A stretch of 64,000 nucleotides of DNA from Paracoccus sp. (in: a-proteobacteria). GTDB taxonomy: Bacteria > Pseudomonadota > Alphaproteobacteria > Rhodobacterales > Rhodobacteraceae. Made by a program: the position numbers and the translations under genes. The notes under the pieces are model-generated. The model worked only from the letters and a program-made list of their open reading frames with translations. It was not told where the DNA came from and searched no databases. The stretch is taken from positions 1-64,000 of the forward strand of contig NZ_JAUNTO010000005.1 in assembly GCF_030538655.1 (NCBI RefSeq). The letters are read 5' to 3'. Below, piece by piece: positions 34,229 to 42,162 of the stretch. Position 1 is the first letter of the stretch. The number at the start of each line of letters is the position of its first letter.

Positions 34229-34642
34229 ATGTTGATGGCCCTCGGCCCCTTCCGTTTTACCGTCTCGCTGGCCCTGCTGGACCGGCTGACCGACAGCGAG
34301 CAGGCCCGTATCGAGCAGATGCCCCGCGCAGGGGCGATGCCGACCCCGCAATTCCTCGGCCCCGGCGAGCGTGCGATCGAAATCGACGCGCTGGTCTATA
34401 AAGAGGTGCTTTCACCGGGCGGTCCGTTGCAGATCGAACTGATGCGGTTGGCGATGCGGCGCGGGCGACGCCTGCCACTGATTTCCCGGTCGGGGCATTT
34501 CTACGGCTTCTTCCTCATCGAAGAGCTGGAGGTCGTCAAAACCCACGTCCTACCCAACGGCACCTTTCAGAAAATGGAAATCCGCCTGCGCCTGACCCGC
34601 GCGCCCTTGGGCGTCAGCGTGGCCGGGATCGCGCTGTTTTGA
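34229..34642 (+). CDS. U: Tail terminator/assembly protein (P2 U type)
   Basis: 137 aa. Matches gpU: MALGPFRFTVSLALLDRL, then RPTQFLG-like PTPQFLGPGERAIEIDALVY and a central GRRLPLISRSGHFYGFFLIE. Start at 34229, or the Met two codons later. Confidence 0.9.
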   Translation: MLMALGPFRFTVSLALLDRLTDSEQARIEQMPRAGAMPTPQFLGPGERAIEIDALVYKEVLSPGGPLQIELMRLAMRRGRRLPLISRSGHFYGFFLIEELEVVKTHVLPNGTFQKMEIRLRLTRAPLGVSVAGIALF

Positions 34643-34656
34643 AGGAGAAAGCGCCT

Positions 34657-34866
34657 TTGACCATCTACACCACCACCGGCCCCGAGATGATCGACGACAT
34701 CGCGTGGCGGCACTATGGCTACCGGCGCGGCACGGCTGAGGCGGTGTTGACTGCCAATCCCGGCCTGTCCACCCATGGTCCGCTGCTACCGCCCGGCCTG
34801 TCGATCACCTTACCCGACCTGCCAGCGATCACAGCGACACAGATCCCGGTCAAGCTCTATGATTAA
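34657..34866 (+). CDS. X: Tail protein X (P2 X, LysM-like)
   Basis: 69 aa. Contains DDIAWRHYGYRRGTAEAVLT, then NPGLSTHGPLLPPG, typical of gpX. I chose a TTG start because AAGGAG lies nine bases upstream and no ATG or GTG fits; an alternative TTG at 34639 would overlap that ribosome site. Confidence 0.85.
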   Translation: MTIYTTTGPEMIDDIAWRHYGYRRGTAEAVLTANPGLSTHGPLLPPGLSITLPDLPAITATQIPVKLYD

Positions 34867-35872
34867 CCTCGCCCCCCTGACGCCGCAGATCACCATCACG
34901 GCCGACGGCCAGCCCTTTGCCATGGACCGGGTGCTGTCGGTCGAGATCACCGACGAGGCCGGGTTTGAAAGCGATGAACTGGTTATCACACTGGACGATG
35001 CCGCCCCCCAGATTGCCCGCCCGCGCGAGGGCGCGAAACTGACCGTTGCCATCGGCTATCGCGAAACCGGGCTGGTTCAGTTCGGCACCTACGTATTCGA
35101 GGAACTGGCCCGCGAAGGCTGGCCCCGCATCTGCACCCTGACCGCCAAGGCCGCCGATCACGCCAAAACGCTGAAAGAACCCAAAACCCGCATCTGGGAG
35201 AAAACGACACTGGCCGAGATCGTGGAAACCATCGCGGCCGAGCATAACCTGCAGGCCCAGATCGCCCCCGCGCTTGGTGCGCTGGCGGTGCCGTTCCTCG
35301 CCCAGACCGAAGAAAGCGACCAAAACCTGCTGACCCGCCTCGGTCGACGCACCGGCGCGGTCATCACGCCCAAGGATCAGCGCCTGCTGGTGACGGCCCG
35401 GCACAGCGGCAAGACTGCATCCGGCCAGCCCATGCCCGCACTGCCGGTCACCCCCGACATGCTGATCACAGACCGGGGCTATTCGATTCGCCTGAAACCC
35501 CGCGCGCGCCATTCCGAAATCCGCGCCCGCTGGCGCGATCGGCCTGCTGGTCGCACCAAAATCGTGGTGCTGAAAACCGGACTGGAAGGCCCTTCGATGA
35601 CGCTTCGAGAGGTCTTTCAGTCCGAACCCGAGGCCCAGAAAGCTGCGGATGCCGCCAAGCGAGACATGGTCGCAGGCGAAGGGGAAATGGAACTGACCCT
35701 GATCGGTCAGCCCCTTGCGCGCGCTGAAGCCCCAGTGCAGGTGTCAGGCGTCAGTCTGGACGTAGACGGCAACTGGATCGCCACTTCAGTCACCCACGAA
35801 TGGGCCTTCAAAGGTGGCGGTGCGCGGACAACAATCCGAGCTGAGTTCGGGGCTGACAGCGACGAAGAATGA
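34859..35872 (+). CDS. D: Baseplate hub / late control protein D (P2 D type)
   Basis: 337 aa. Features: ITDEAGFESDELVITLDD at the N-terminus, then a LAEIVETIAAEHNL segment and PFLAQTEESDQNLLTRLGRR, the gpD signature. It is the hub at the tail tip. It is the last phage gene, ending 83 bp before the right end. No Ogr-type activator follows. Confidence 0.92.
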   Translation: MINLAPLTPQITITADGQPFAMDRVLSVEITDEAGFESDELVITLDDAAPQIARPREGAKLTVAIGYRETGLVQFGTYVFEELAREGWPRICTLTAKAADHAKTLKEPKTRIWEKTTLAEIVETIAAEHNLQAQIAPALGALAVPFLAQTEESDQNLLTRLGRRTGAVITPKDQRLLVTARHSGKTASGQPMPALPVTPDMLITDRGYSIRLKPRARHSEIRARWRDRPAGRTKIVVLKTGLEGPSMTLREVFQSEPEAQKAADAAKRDMVAGEGEMELTLIGQPLARAEAPVQVSGVSLDVDGNWIATSVTHEWAFKGGGARTTIRAEFGADSDEE

Positions 35873-35909
35873 GGCGGAGAAACAGGCGCTTCGCACGAAA
35901 AAAATTTGG

Positions 35910-35955
35910 GTCAGATTCAAGTGTCCGAAAAGTCAGATTCAAGTGTCCCGCTACA
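35910..35955 (-). repeat. Prophage right end with two transposase-type sites
   Basis: Two copies of GTCAGATTCAAGTGTCC start at 35910 and 35932, exactly 22 bp apart (about two helical turns). They are inverted relative to the left-end sites. Mu R1 and R2 are likewise adjacent 22-bp units. No third right-end site was found upstream. Confidence 0.8.
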
Positions 35956-35960
35956 AGCAG
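35956..35960. repeat. Target-site duplication, right copy (AGCAG)
   Basis: Matches the left copy at 51-55 exactly. Joining the flanks through one copy gives the pre-insertion sequence, which continues into the chromosomal DNA in front of the phosphopantetheinyl-transferase-like gene. Confidence 0.9.
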
Positions 35961-36012
35961 GGTGAAAAAAAGGGGCGTGGGGGGGGTGGGGGGATACGCA
36001 CATATGGCCTGT

Positions 36013-36030
36013 CCCCCGCAATTGTGCGGG
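36013..36030. promoter_or_regulatory. Palindrome CCCCCGCAATTGTGCGGG upstream of the PPTase-like gene
   Basis: CCCGCA and TGCGGG pair across ATTG. Its first 12 bases recur exactly at 36825-36836. It could be a LuxR-type operator or a terminator left of the prophage junction. Confidence 0.4.
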
Positions 36031-36093
36031 TTAGCCATGACCGGCTTTGCTGCGATGAAGGCGGATCATTCTGAAACGCCTGTGAGACAGGGC

Positions 36094-36822
36094 ATGTGCC
36101 GACAAACTGCGCAGAACCGGGCCATGCCTTTTGGCCGCATTCTTGACCGCGACCGCAATAATCTGCTGATGACGGCGCCGGTTGCCGATCCCCGGCTGGC
36201 TGGCCCCAGACTGCGCGCGCTTTATCCCCTGCTGCCCCAATTCGCGGGCTGGACATCGCAGCGGCAGGCCGAGTTTCTGACCGCGCGGGCGCTGGTGATG
36301 CGCGGGATGCGGATATTCGGTCAGACGCCCCGGCCGGTGTTGCCCGCCCCGGAAGCGCCGCCCGACTGGGGCGAGGGGATCACCGGCTCGATTTCCTATG
36401 CCGCAGGGCAGGTGGGCGTCTGGCTGAGCCGAAGTGTGGATCGCGGTCCGGGGCTGAACCTGCTGCCGATCACCGGGGGGCCGGATATGCTGACAGCGGC
36501 CGAAATCCGGCTGCTGGATCATCTGCCCGGTCTGGCGCGGATGGCCGGGCGTGAACGGCTGGCCGCTGCCGTTTCCGCCAAGCGGGCGCTGGTCAAGGCA
36601 CTGGCCGTCTGTGGCCGGGGCCGCTTCAGCCCCGGCTGCGCCGAGGTCGTGTTGTCAGACCTGCCGGGCGTCACCCTGTCGCTGACCCACGATCTGGGGG
36701 TGGGGCTGTGGCGCGGAACGCGGTTCCGGGTCGGGCTGCGGGTGCTGCCCGGTCTGGTCATGACGCAGGTTTCGGTGCCGTGCAGGCCGGGGTTGGCGGC
36801 GGTTCCATGCCATTGGCACTGA
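36094..36822 (+). CDS. EntD-like 4'-phosphopantetheinyl transferase homologue, probably inactive
   Basis: 242 aa from the chosen ATG (others at 36052 and 36124; the start is uncertain). RQAEFLTARALVMRGM matches the EntD substrate-side helix, and EGITGSISYAAGQVGVW matches the GSISH region. The usual metal-binding GIDIE is replaced by GLNLLPI, and the FSAKES/KEA motif by VSAKRALVKAL, losing the key Asp and Glu. It may be a decayed enzyme or a non-catalytic partner. It directly precedes luxI, whose product uses acyl-ACP or acyl-CoA. The prophage right end lies about 140 bp upstream and may have replaced its promoter. Confidence 0.6.
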   Translation: MCRQTAQNRAMPFGRILDRDRNNLLMTAPVADPRLAGPRLRALYPLLPQFAGWTSQRQAEFLTARALVMRGMRIFGQTPRPVLPAPEAPPDWGEGITGSISYAAGQVGVWLSRSVDRGPGLNLLPITGGPDMLTAAEIRLLDHLPGLARMAGRERLAAAVSAKRALVKALAVCGRGRFSPGCAEVVLSDLPGVTLSLTHDLGVGLWRGTRFRVGLRVLPGLVMTQVSVPCRPGLAAVPCHWH

Positions 36823-36824
36823 TA

Positions 36825-36842
36825 CCCCCGCAATTGCGGGGG
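36825..36842. promoter_or_regulatory. Perfect 18-bp palindrome upstream of luxI
   Basis: CCCCCGCAATTGCGGGGG lies three bases after the PPTase-like stop and 88 bp before the luxI start. There is no T-run, so an operator for a LuxR-type protein is as likely as a terminator. Confidence 0.5.
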
Positions 36843-36929
36843 TCGGATCAGACCCGTTCAGGCGGGTGAATATCCCGACGTGACCTTTTCTTTAGCCTCG
36901 TCTCAGGAAAACCAAAGCGGGCGCCAGTG

Positions 36930-37604
36930 ATGTTCACCTTGATCCCTTCACACGACGTTGCCTCCAACCCGGATCTGATGACGATGATCTTTCGCCTGCG
37001 GAAAAAGGTCTTTGCAGACGGCCTGAACTGGGATGTTCCGGTGCATGGCGATCTGGAACATGACGAATACGACCGGGCCGGGGCGTCTTATCTGGTCTGG
37101 TGTTCGGATGACCGGCAAACGCTGTATGGCGTGGTTCGGCTGATGACCACCAATGGTCCCACTCTGCTGCATGATGTGTTCTGGGCCACGCATGGCCGGA
37201 ATGCCGAACTGATCGGAAGCGACATCTGGGAAGGCACCCGCATGTGCGTGGACGAGGCGATGATCGCCCGCGATCACCCCGGCACGGATTGCGGCCGTGC
37301 CTTCAGCCTGCTGCTGATCGCCCTGTGCGAGGCCGCGCTGGCCTGTGGTATCGCAAAGCTGGTCTCGAATTTTGAACCCGTGATGAGCCGCATCTATAAA
37401 CGCGCCGGGGTGCAGATGCGGATGCATGGCAGCGCCGATGGCTATGGCCGCAGGCCAGTCTGCTGCGCCTCGTTCGAGGTGTCGCCCTGCGTGCTGGCCG
37501 GGATGCGTGCGCGGGTTGGCGTCAACCTGCCGCTGTTGCGGCCGCTGCCGCATGTCATGGCCCGCTTTGCCGCCGGAACCGCCAGACGGGCGGCCCCTTT
37601 TTGA
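36930..37604 (+). CDS. luxI: LuxI-family N-acyl-homoserine lactone synthase
   Basis: 224 aa. Invariant LuxI residues are present: Arg and Phe in IFRLRKKVF, Trp in LNWDVP, the acidic EHDEYD cluster, Arg in VVRLM, and Glu/Arg in WEGTRMC. It makes an acyl-homoserine lactone from acyl-ACP (or acyl-CoA) and S-adenosylmethionine. ATG at 36930 follows an in-frame GTG. It is followed by an unknown gene and a luxR gene. Confidence 0.92.
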   Translation: MFTLIPSHDVASNPDLMTMIFRLRKKVFADGLNWDVPVHGDLEHDEYDRAGASYLVWCSDDRQTLYGVVRLMTTNGPTLLHDVFWATHGRNAELIGSDIWEGTRMCVDEAMIARDHPGTDCGRAFSLLLIALCEAALACGIAKLVSNFEPVMSRIYKRAGVQMRMHGSADGYGRRPVCCASFEVSPCVLAGMRARVGVNLPLLRPLPHVMARFAAGTARRAAPF

Positions 37605-37625
37605 CCCAACCAGACGAGTGACCCT

Positions 37626-38060
37626 GTGGACAGTTTTTCCCTTTACTGCCTTGCGACGGAATCCGATCAGGCCGAAATGCCGCGCGCTCTGGGGCTGATC
37701 GAGGCGCGGCTGGCGGCAGATGACAGCCGTGCCGATAACTGGCTTTACAAAGGTGCGTTGTTGGCGCGGATGGGGGCGGGGCTGGAAGATCAGGATCGCC
37801 GCCAGCGGTTTCTGACCACCGGCCTGAACCTGATGCGCGGCGCACAGCCATCGCTGTGGCTGGGGGCGGTGGTGCAGTTGCAGATGCTCTATGCCCGCGC
37901 GCTGACCGTGGCCATCCTGCCACGCCCGCCGGTCACATTATCCGAGGCCAGCCGGAATATGCAGGCGCTGTTGGGGCATCCCGGTTTCGACCGCTTGCAC
38001 CCGCTGCGCCGGGCGCAGGCATTGGCGATGAAGGGACGCTTGCCTGGCGGCCTTTTATGA
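37626..38060 (+). CDS. Unknown protein between luxI and luxR
   Basis: 144 aa, helical, with a TPR-like flavour (DNWLYKGALLARMGAG, LWLGAVVQLQMLYARAL). The only usable start is GTG at 37626, 21 bp after luxI, so it is probably in the luxI operon. No family recognised. Confidence 0.6.
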   Translation: MDSFSLYCLATESDQAEMPRALGLIEARLAADDSRADNWLYKGALLARMGAGLEDQDRRQRFLTTGLNLMRGAQPSLWLGAVVQLQMLYARALTVAILPRPPVTLSEASRNMQALLGHPGFDRLHPLRRAQALAMKGRLPGGLL

Positions 38061-38392
38061 CAGGGCCAGAGGCACGTAGATCAATCTTGGGTTGATAGAA
38101 AATGTTGATGATGGATGTTGTGAACATCGCGGCTGAACCGGGGTCAATCTGTAAGGAACGGTTCAGTTTTTGCCATTATCTATAACTTATAAAATAAATT
38201 AAAGGGTTATCCCGGCTGATCGCCCTCAGGCGTCACTGGGTCATGGCCGGAAGTCACCCAAAATTTTGCAGATACGGCAAATTTTTGCCGATCATCCGCA
38301 AATTGTGCGCAATTGTCACAAAAATCCTTAACGGTAAGGGGTGAGTCGGGCCTGATTGATTCTGACCGACGCCATGCAATGGGGAGAGCGGC
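38061..38392. other. 332-bp AT-rich intergenic region before luxR
   Basis: Contains an AT-rich block (38176-38205) and AATTGTGCGCAATT at 38301-38314, with 5-bp inverted arms and the core CGCAATTG shared with the two palindromes near luxI. The luxR promoter should lie here; no clear -35/-10 pair was singled out. Confidence 0.5.
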
Positions 38393-39079
38393 ATGAACCC
38401 TCTGACAACGGCGCTCGAGGAAAACTCGACGGCGGATGCCGTTCTCAACCTGCAAGGGCTGCTGAAGGTGGATCACCTGACCTTTCACATCCTGAACAAT
38501 CCCAGTGCCGGGATCGACAATCCGTTCGTGCGCACCACCTATCCCGAAGCCTGGGTCAGCCACTATCTGCTGAACAGTTGCAGTGCCGTGGACCCGGTGC
38601 TGCAACGTGCCCATACCAGCGACGAGCCGTTCTTCTGGTCTGATCTGACGCTGGACCCCGAGGCGGTCCGGCTGATGGCGCAGTTCGGGGAATTTGATCT
38701 GGGAACGACGGGTTACAGCCTGATCCACAGCGATGCCTATGGCCGCAAAAGCGTGCTGTCGATCAGCCGTCGTGACAGCACCGGATGGGCGGATTATGTG
38801 GATACGCTGCATGATATGCTGGTGCAGATCCATGCAGACCTGCATATGAAGGCCGTGTCGGAAATTATCGCCGATACGCGTGGCCTGCCGCAACTTGCCC
38901 CGCGCGAATGCGAATGCCTGCGCTTTACCGCGCAGGGCAAGACCTACAGCGAAATCGCGATCATCCTTGATCTGTCGGAACATACCGTGCGCAGCTATCT
39001 GAAACTGGCGCGGGTCAAGCTGAACTGCGTGTCGCTGGCGCAGGCGGTGGCCAAGGCGGTGCGTTACAAGATCATCTGA
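38393..39079 (+). CDS. luxR: LuxR-family AHL-responsive transcription regulator
   Basis: 228 aa. The N-terminal autoinducer-binding domain has WVSHY, VDPV and FFWSDLT, the conserved Trp/Tyr/Asp/Pro/Trp positions. The C-terminal GerE-type helix-turn-helix is at about 163-215 (LAPRECECLRFTAQGKTYSE, SEHTVRSYLKLARVKLN). It should sense the product of luxI. GGGAGAG precedes the ATG. Confidence 0.9.
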   Translation: MNPLTTALEENSTADAVLNLQGLLKVDHLTFHILNNPSAGIDNPFVRTTYPEAWVSHYLLNSCSAVDPVLQRAHTSDEPFFWSDLTLDPEAVRLMAQFGEFDLGTTGYSLIHSDAYGRKSVLSISRRDSTGWADYVDTLHDMLVQIHADLHMKAVSEIIADTRGLPQLAPRECECLRFTAQGKTYSEIAIILDLSEHTVRSYLKLARVKLNCVSLAQAVAKAVRYKII

Positions 39080-39999
39080 CCTGCTGCCGGTCGTGTCTGT
39101 CCGGCAGTCTGGTTGCCGTGCAGGGGGCAGACAGGGCGAGGGGGGCGAGACCTGGGATGACTGGATCGCGCTTTTTATCCTTGCGGCGATGATGTGGTCG
39201 TGTTCGACGATGCCCCCGTTGCGGCACTGGACCGGGTTCTGGCCGTTGCCGGGCTGTTTCAGGCGTCTGTGCTGGATGCGGGCCGGGTGATCCGCGCCTT
39301 TGCGCTGGCACTGGCGCAGGCTGTGGCGGCGGCAAATTATATCGGTCAGCCTGCCGGAACCGGATCAGCAGGTCATTGCCGGGTCGAAGCGGCTGTGCCA
39401 GTTGATGCGCTCATCGCGCTGGTGCGGGATCTGCGACAGAGCACGCAATTCCCTGACCGGATCATCCACATGACCAGCTGCGCCCCTGTCTGTTGCCCTT
39501 GGCTGAAATCGTCGGCGCTGTGGCGAACCGGGCGGTGGCGATGCTGGCCGATGCGGGGATGCAGCCGGTCATATCGGTCGGGCAGGGGGCGCGGAACCAT
39601 GCCTGCCCGGCACTGGGGCTGTCCGGCCCGCCGATGATAAAACGTCGATTTGCCACGGCCCGAGGAGTCAGGCACCACCAGTCGTCTTCGGGGATGGCCG
39701 CGTCACGTCGCACAGCGCATGAACGGTGGCGTCGCCCTGACCACAGGTCTTGCCTGGCCCGAGGGGGCGAAACGCCGGGTGGCGGGTGGTGCTGTCTGGG
39801 GCTGCATATGGGCCATGGCTTGCAGGTCCGCATTGGATGCCATCATCGGCACCCGGCGGCTATTTCATCAGCAACCCCGACAGGGCAAAAGCCATGCCAG
39901 CCGATTTGGGGTGTTGTCACGGGTCTGGTGGCAACACAAAGCCTGGCGGATGTCCGTGACCGGCCATCCGCCCCGACAGGCCGCCACCCTGCCACCGGA
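39080..39999. other. 920-bp region without an intact gene; probable decayed coding DNA
   Basis: GC-rich with codon-like texture but no single frame carries a protein. Fragments such as LDRVLAVAGLFQASVLDAGR (from about 39224) and LAEIVGAVANRAVAMLADAG (from about 39499) look protein-like yet lie in different frames. I could not assign the ancestor gene. Confidence 0.4.
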
Positions 40000-40455
40000 T
40001 CAATCGTCATCGTCGTTATCATTCGACGAACCGCCCCGGTTGCCGCCGCTGCCGCCCCGCCCGCGTGATCCGCGCGCGTCATCATCATCGTCATCGCGCG
40101 ATACGGAACCACGGCGACCACGATTGCCGTCATCGTCATCATCGTTGCGCGACCAGGCGCGGCTGCCCGACGAACGGCCGATCCCCGCCGCGTTGTGGCT
40201 GCCCGAACGTCCGACGCTGGATTCGGTGCGCGATTTGCGTTCGACCAGACGGCCGGTGCGGGCGTCATAGGACAGGTCGATCTTTTGCGCGCCGCGTTTC
40301 GCCTCGACCTTGATGCGGCCGTCATCGCGTTCAATCTCGATATTGCTGAACCCCTGCGACCGCAGCTGCGAGCGGATCTGCGATTCCGCCGACTGCGCCA
40401 GCGCGCCGCCCGCCATCAGCGACATGACGGTGGCGATTCCCAAGAAAAGTTTCAT
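40000..40455 (-). CDS. Secreted PepSY-like protein with Asp/Arg/Ser/Gly tail
   Basis: 151 aa. A signal peptide (1-20, cut after ALA) is followed by a PepSY-like fold (about 22-75: QIRSQLRSQGFSNIEIERDD, then GRIKVEAKRG and DLSYDARTGRLVE). The last 75 residues are low complexity with runs of Asp broken by Arg/Gly/Ser. It is probably periplasmic. The Asp runs could bind metal ions (inference). Confidence 0.7.
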   Translation of the reverse strand: MKLFLGIATVMSLMAGGALAQSAESQIRSQLRSQGFSNIEIERDDGRIKVEAKRGAQKIDLSYDARTGRLVERKSRTESSVGRSGSHNAAGIGRSSGSRAWSRNDDDDDGNRGRRGSVSRDDDDDDARGSRGRGGSGGNRGGSSNDNDDDD

Positions 40456-40595
40456 GATCGTCTCCTTTTCAGCGTTTCCCGGCTGGGTAAGGGGGGAACG
40501 GGCCGGGTATCTGAAACTTCCATCACGGAATCGTGAGGTTGGCGTGCAGGCGGCAGGGCGTTACATGAAGACAGGATCGGACAAAGGATGATGCG

Positions 40596-41582
40596 ATGGG
40601 CAGGCTGGTGAACGGAGAATGGCGCGAAGGCTGGATCGACACCGCCGCCACCGATGGCGAATTCCTGCGCGACACATCGCGACACCGCAACTGGATCACG
40701 CCGGACGGCGCGCCTGGTCCCAGTGGCGAGGGCGGCTTTGCCGCGGAAAGCGGCCGCTATCACCTGTATGTGTCCTATGCCTGCCCTTGGGCACACCGGG
40801 CGCTGATCTTTCGTGCGATCAAGGGGCTGGCCCCGCATATCGGCGTCTCGGCGGTGCATCCTGACATGCTGGCCGATGGCTGGACCTTTTCCACCGATTT
40901 TCCCGGCGCGACTGGCGACCGGCTGTTCGGGTCTGCCTTTATGCGCGACATCTATCTGCGCGCCGATCCGCAGACCTCGGGCCGGGTGACGGTGCCGGTG
41001 CTGTGGGATCGCGCGCGCGACACCATCGTATCCAACGAAAGCGCCGAGATCATCCGCATGTTCAACAGCGCCTTTGACGGGCTGACCGGCAACCGTGACG
41101 ATTACTATCCCGCCACGCTGCGCGACCGGATCGAGGCGCTGAATACCCGCATCTATGACACGGTGAACAACGGCGTTTACAAGGCCGGTTTCGCCACCAC
41201 GCAGGCCGCCTATGACAAGGCGATCACACCGCTGTTTGACAGTCTCGACTGGATCGAGGGGCTGCTGACGCAGAGCCGATGGCTGGCTGGCGACACGCTG
41301 ACCGAGGCCGACTGGCGGTTGTTCACCACCATCTGCCGCTTTGACGCGGTGTATCACACGCATTTCAAATGCAACCGGCGGATGGTGACGGATTATCCCC
41401 ATCTGTGGGACTGGGCGCGGGCGCTGTATCAATGGCCTGGCGTGGCCGAGACCGTGTATTGGGATCACATCACCCGGCACTATTATTTCAGCCACGATAC
41501 CATCAACCCGCACCGGATCATTCCCATCGGGCCGGTGCGTGACTGGCTGGCCCCGCACGGGCGCGGCGATGCAAAGGGCTGA
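40596..41582 (+). CDS. Glutathionyl-hydroquinone reductase-like GST (YqjG/ECM4 type)
   Basis: 328 aa, correct length for the GS-HQR family. The active-site motif is YACPWAHR with Cys63. Other family marks: PVLWDRARDTIVSNESAEII and the C-terminal CRFDAVYHTHFKCN. It reduces glutathionyl-hydroquinones in the cytoplasm, in quinone or aromatic detoxification. AAAGGA precedes the ATG. Confidence 0.9.
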   Translation: MGRLVNGEWREGWIDTAATDGEFLRDTSRHRNWITPDGAPGPSGEGGFAAESGRYHLYVSYACPWAHRALIFRAIKGLAPHIGVSAVHPDMLADGWTFSTDFPGATGDRLFGSAFMRDIYLRADPQTSGRVTVPVLWDRARDTIVSNESAEIIRMFNSAFDGLTGNRDDYYPATLRDRIEALNTRIYDTVNNGVYKAGFATTQAAYDKAITPLFDSLDWIEGLLTQSRWLAGDTLTEADWRLFTTICRFDAVYHTHFKCNRRMVTDYPHLWDWARALYQWPGVAETVYWDHITRHYYFSHDTINPHRIIPIGPVRDWLAPHGRGDAKG

Positions 41583-41593
41583 CGAAAAAGGAA

Positions 41594-41617
41594 GCCCCGG
41601 CAAAACGCCGGGGCCTT
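41594..41617. terminator. Bidirectional terminator between convergent genes
   Basis: GCCCCGGC pairs with GCCGGGGC around AAAAC. T-rich sequence follows on the minus strand (TTCCTTTTT), so it best serves the acetyltransferase gene, and weakly the GST gene. Confidence 0.65.
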
Positions 41618-41790
41618 GAGAGAGAGGGAGGGAGGGTTGTGACCGCATCCACCGGCCACTGGGCTTCGGCGGGTTAACGCGGCAAGGCCGGATCGGTTCC
41701 CACCCTTTTCGATGAAAAATTTGTCCTGTCGAAGCTGTTGTCAGCCAAGGGCAAATCGCCCGTGCCTGCCCTGTGCGGCAGGGCTGGCCA

Positions 41791-42114
41791 TCATGCCGGG
41801 GTTACGGTGCCTTGGGGGGGCGTGAACAGGTCGGCCCATTCGGGGTGCCGTGCCGCTTGGCGCGCGACAAAAGAGCAGCGCGGGATCACCCGGAACCCTT
41901 GGCTGCGTGCGTCCTGCATCAGAACGTCCAGCATGGCCCGCGCCACGCCCCGGCCGCCCATGGCTTCCGGCACGCCGGTATGATTGGCGCTGATAATCCC
42001 CGGCCCGGCGGGGGTGAAGGTCAGCTCGCCTTCGCCGTCGATACCCGCGATCCGGGCGACATAGCGGCCCGTGTCCTCGGCATGGGTTTCCTTGGTCACG
42101 GTCACATCGGTCAT
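41791..42114 (-). CDS. Small GNAT-type N-acetyltransferase (YidJ-like)
   Basis: 107 aa. Carries GPGIISANHTGVPEAMGGRG, the CoA-binding loop, then ARAMLDVLMQDARSQG and RCSFVARQAARHPEW. This short GNAT family has unknown targets. Confidence 0.8.
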   Translation of the reverse strand: MTDVTVTKETHAEDTGRYVARIAGIDGEGELTFTPAGPGIISANHTGVPEAMGGRGVARAMLDVLMQDARSQGFRVIPRCSFVARQAARHPEWADLFTPPQGTVTPA

Positions 42115-42162
42115 GATCTGTCCTTCATCATGGGGTGACAGGGGTGCGGGGTGGATTCCGGG

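Larger units (their letters stand above)
56..35955. mobile_element. Complete Mu-like transposable prophage with a P2-type tail module
   Basis: The element is bounded by TGTTACGGGACACTTGAAT on the left and its inverted near-copy, ending ACACTTGAAT-type sequence then CTACA, on the right. It is flanked by the 5-bp repeat AGCAG, as expected of Mu-type transposition. It contains repressor, DDE transposase, AAA ATPase, Mor-type activator, lysis, packaging, head and tail genes, all in one rightward direction except the repressor block. No essential Mu or P2 tail gene looks broken, so it may be inducible (inference). Length is 35,900 bp, close to Mu-type genomes. No Gam-type nuclease inhibitor and no convincing com/mom pair was seen. 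Confidence 0.95.

Noticed and set aside
35873..35909. A third right-end transposase site (R3)
   Set aside because: No match to the GTCAGATTCAAGTGTCC unit occurs upstream of 35910.
35869..36093. Extension of the PPTase-like frame back into the prophage
   Set aside because: The frame is open across the right end by chance; the residues do not resemble the family and the junction is recent.
40452..41648. 398-codon minus-strand frame
   Set aside because: Antisense to the GST-like gene with its clear CPW active site.
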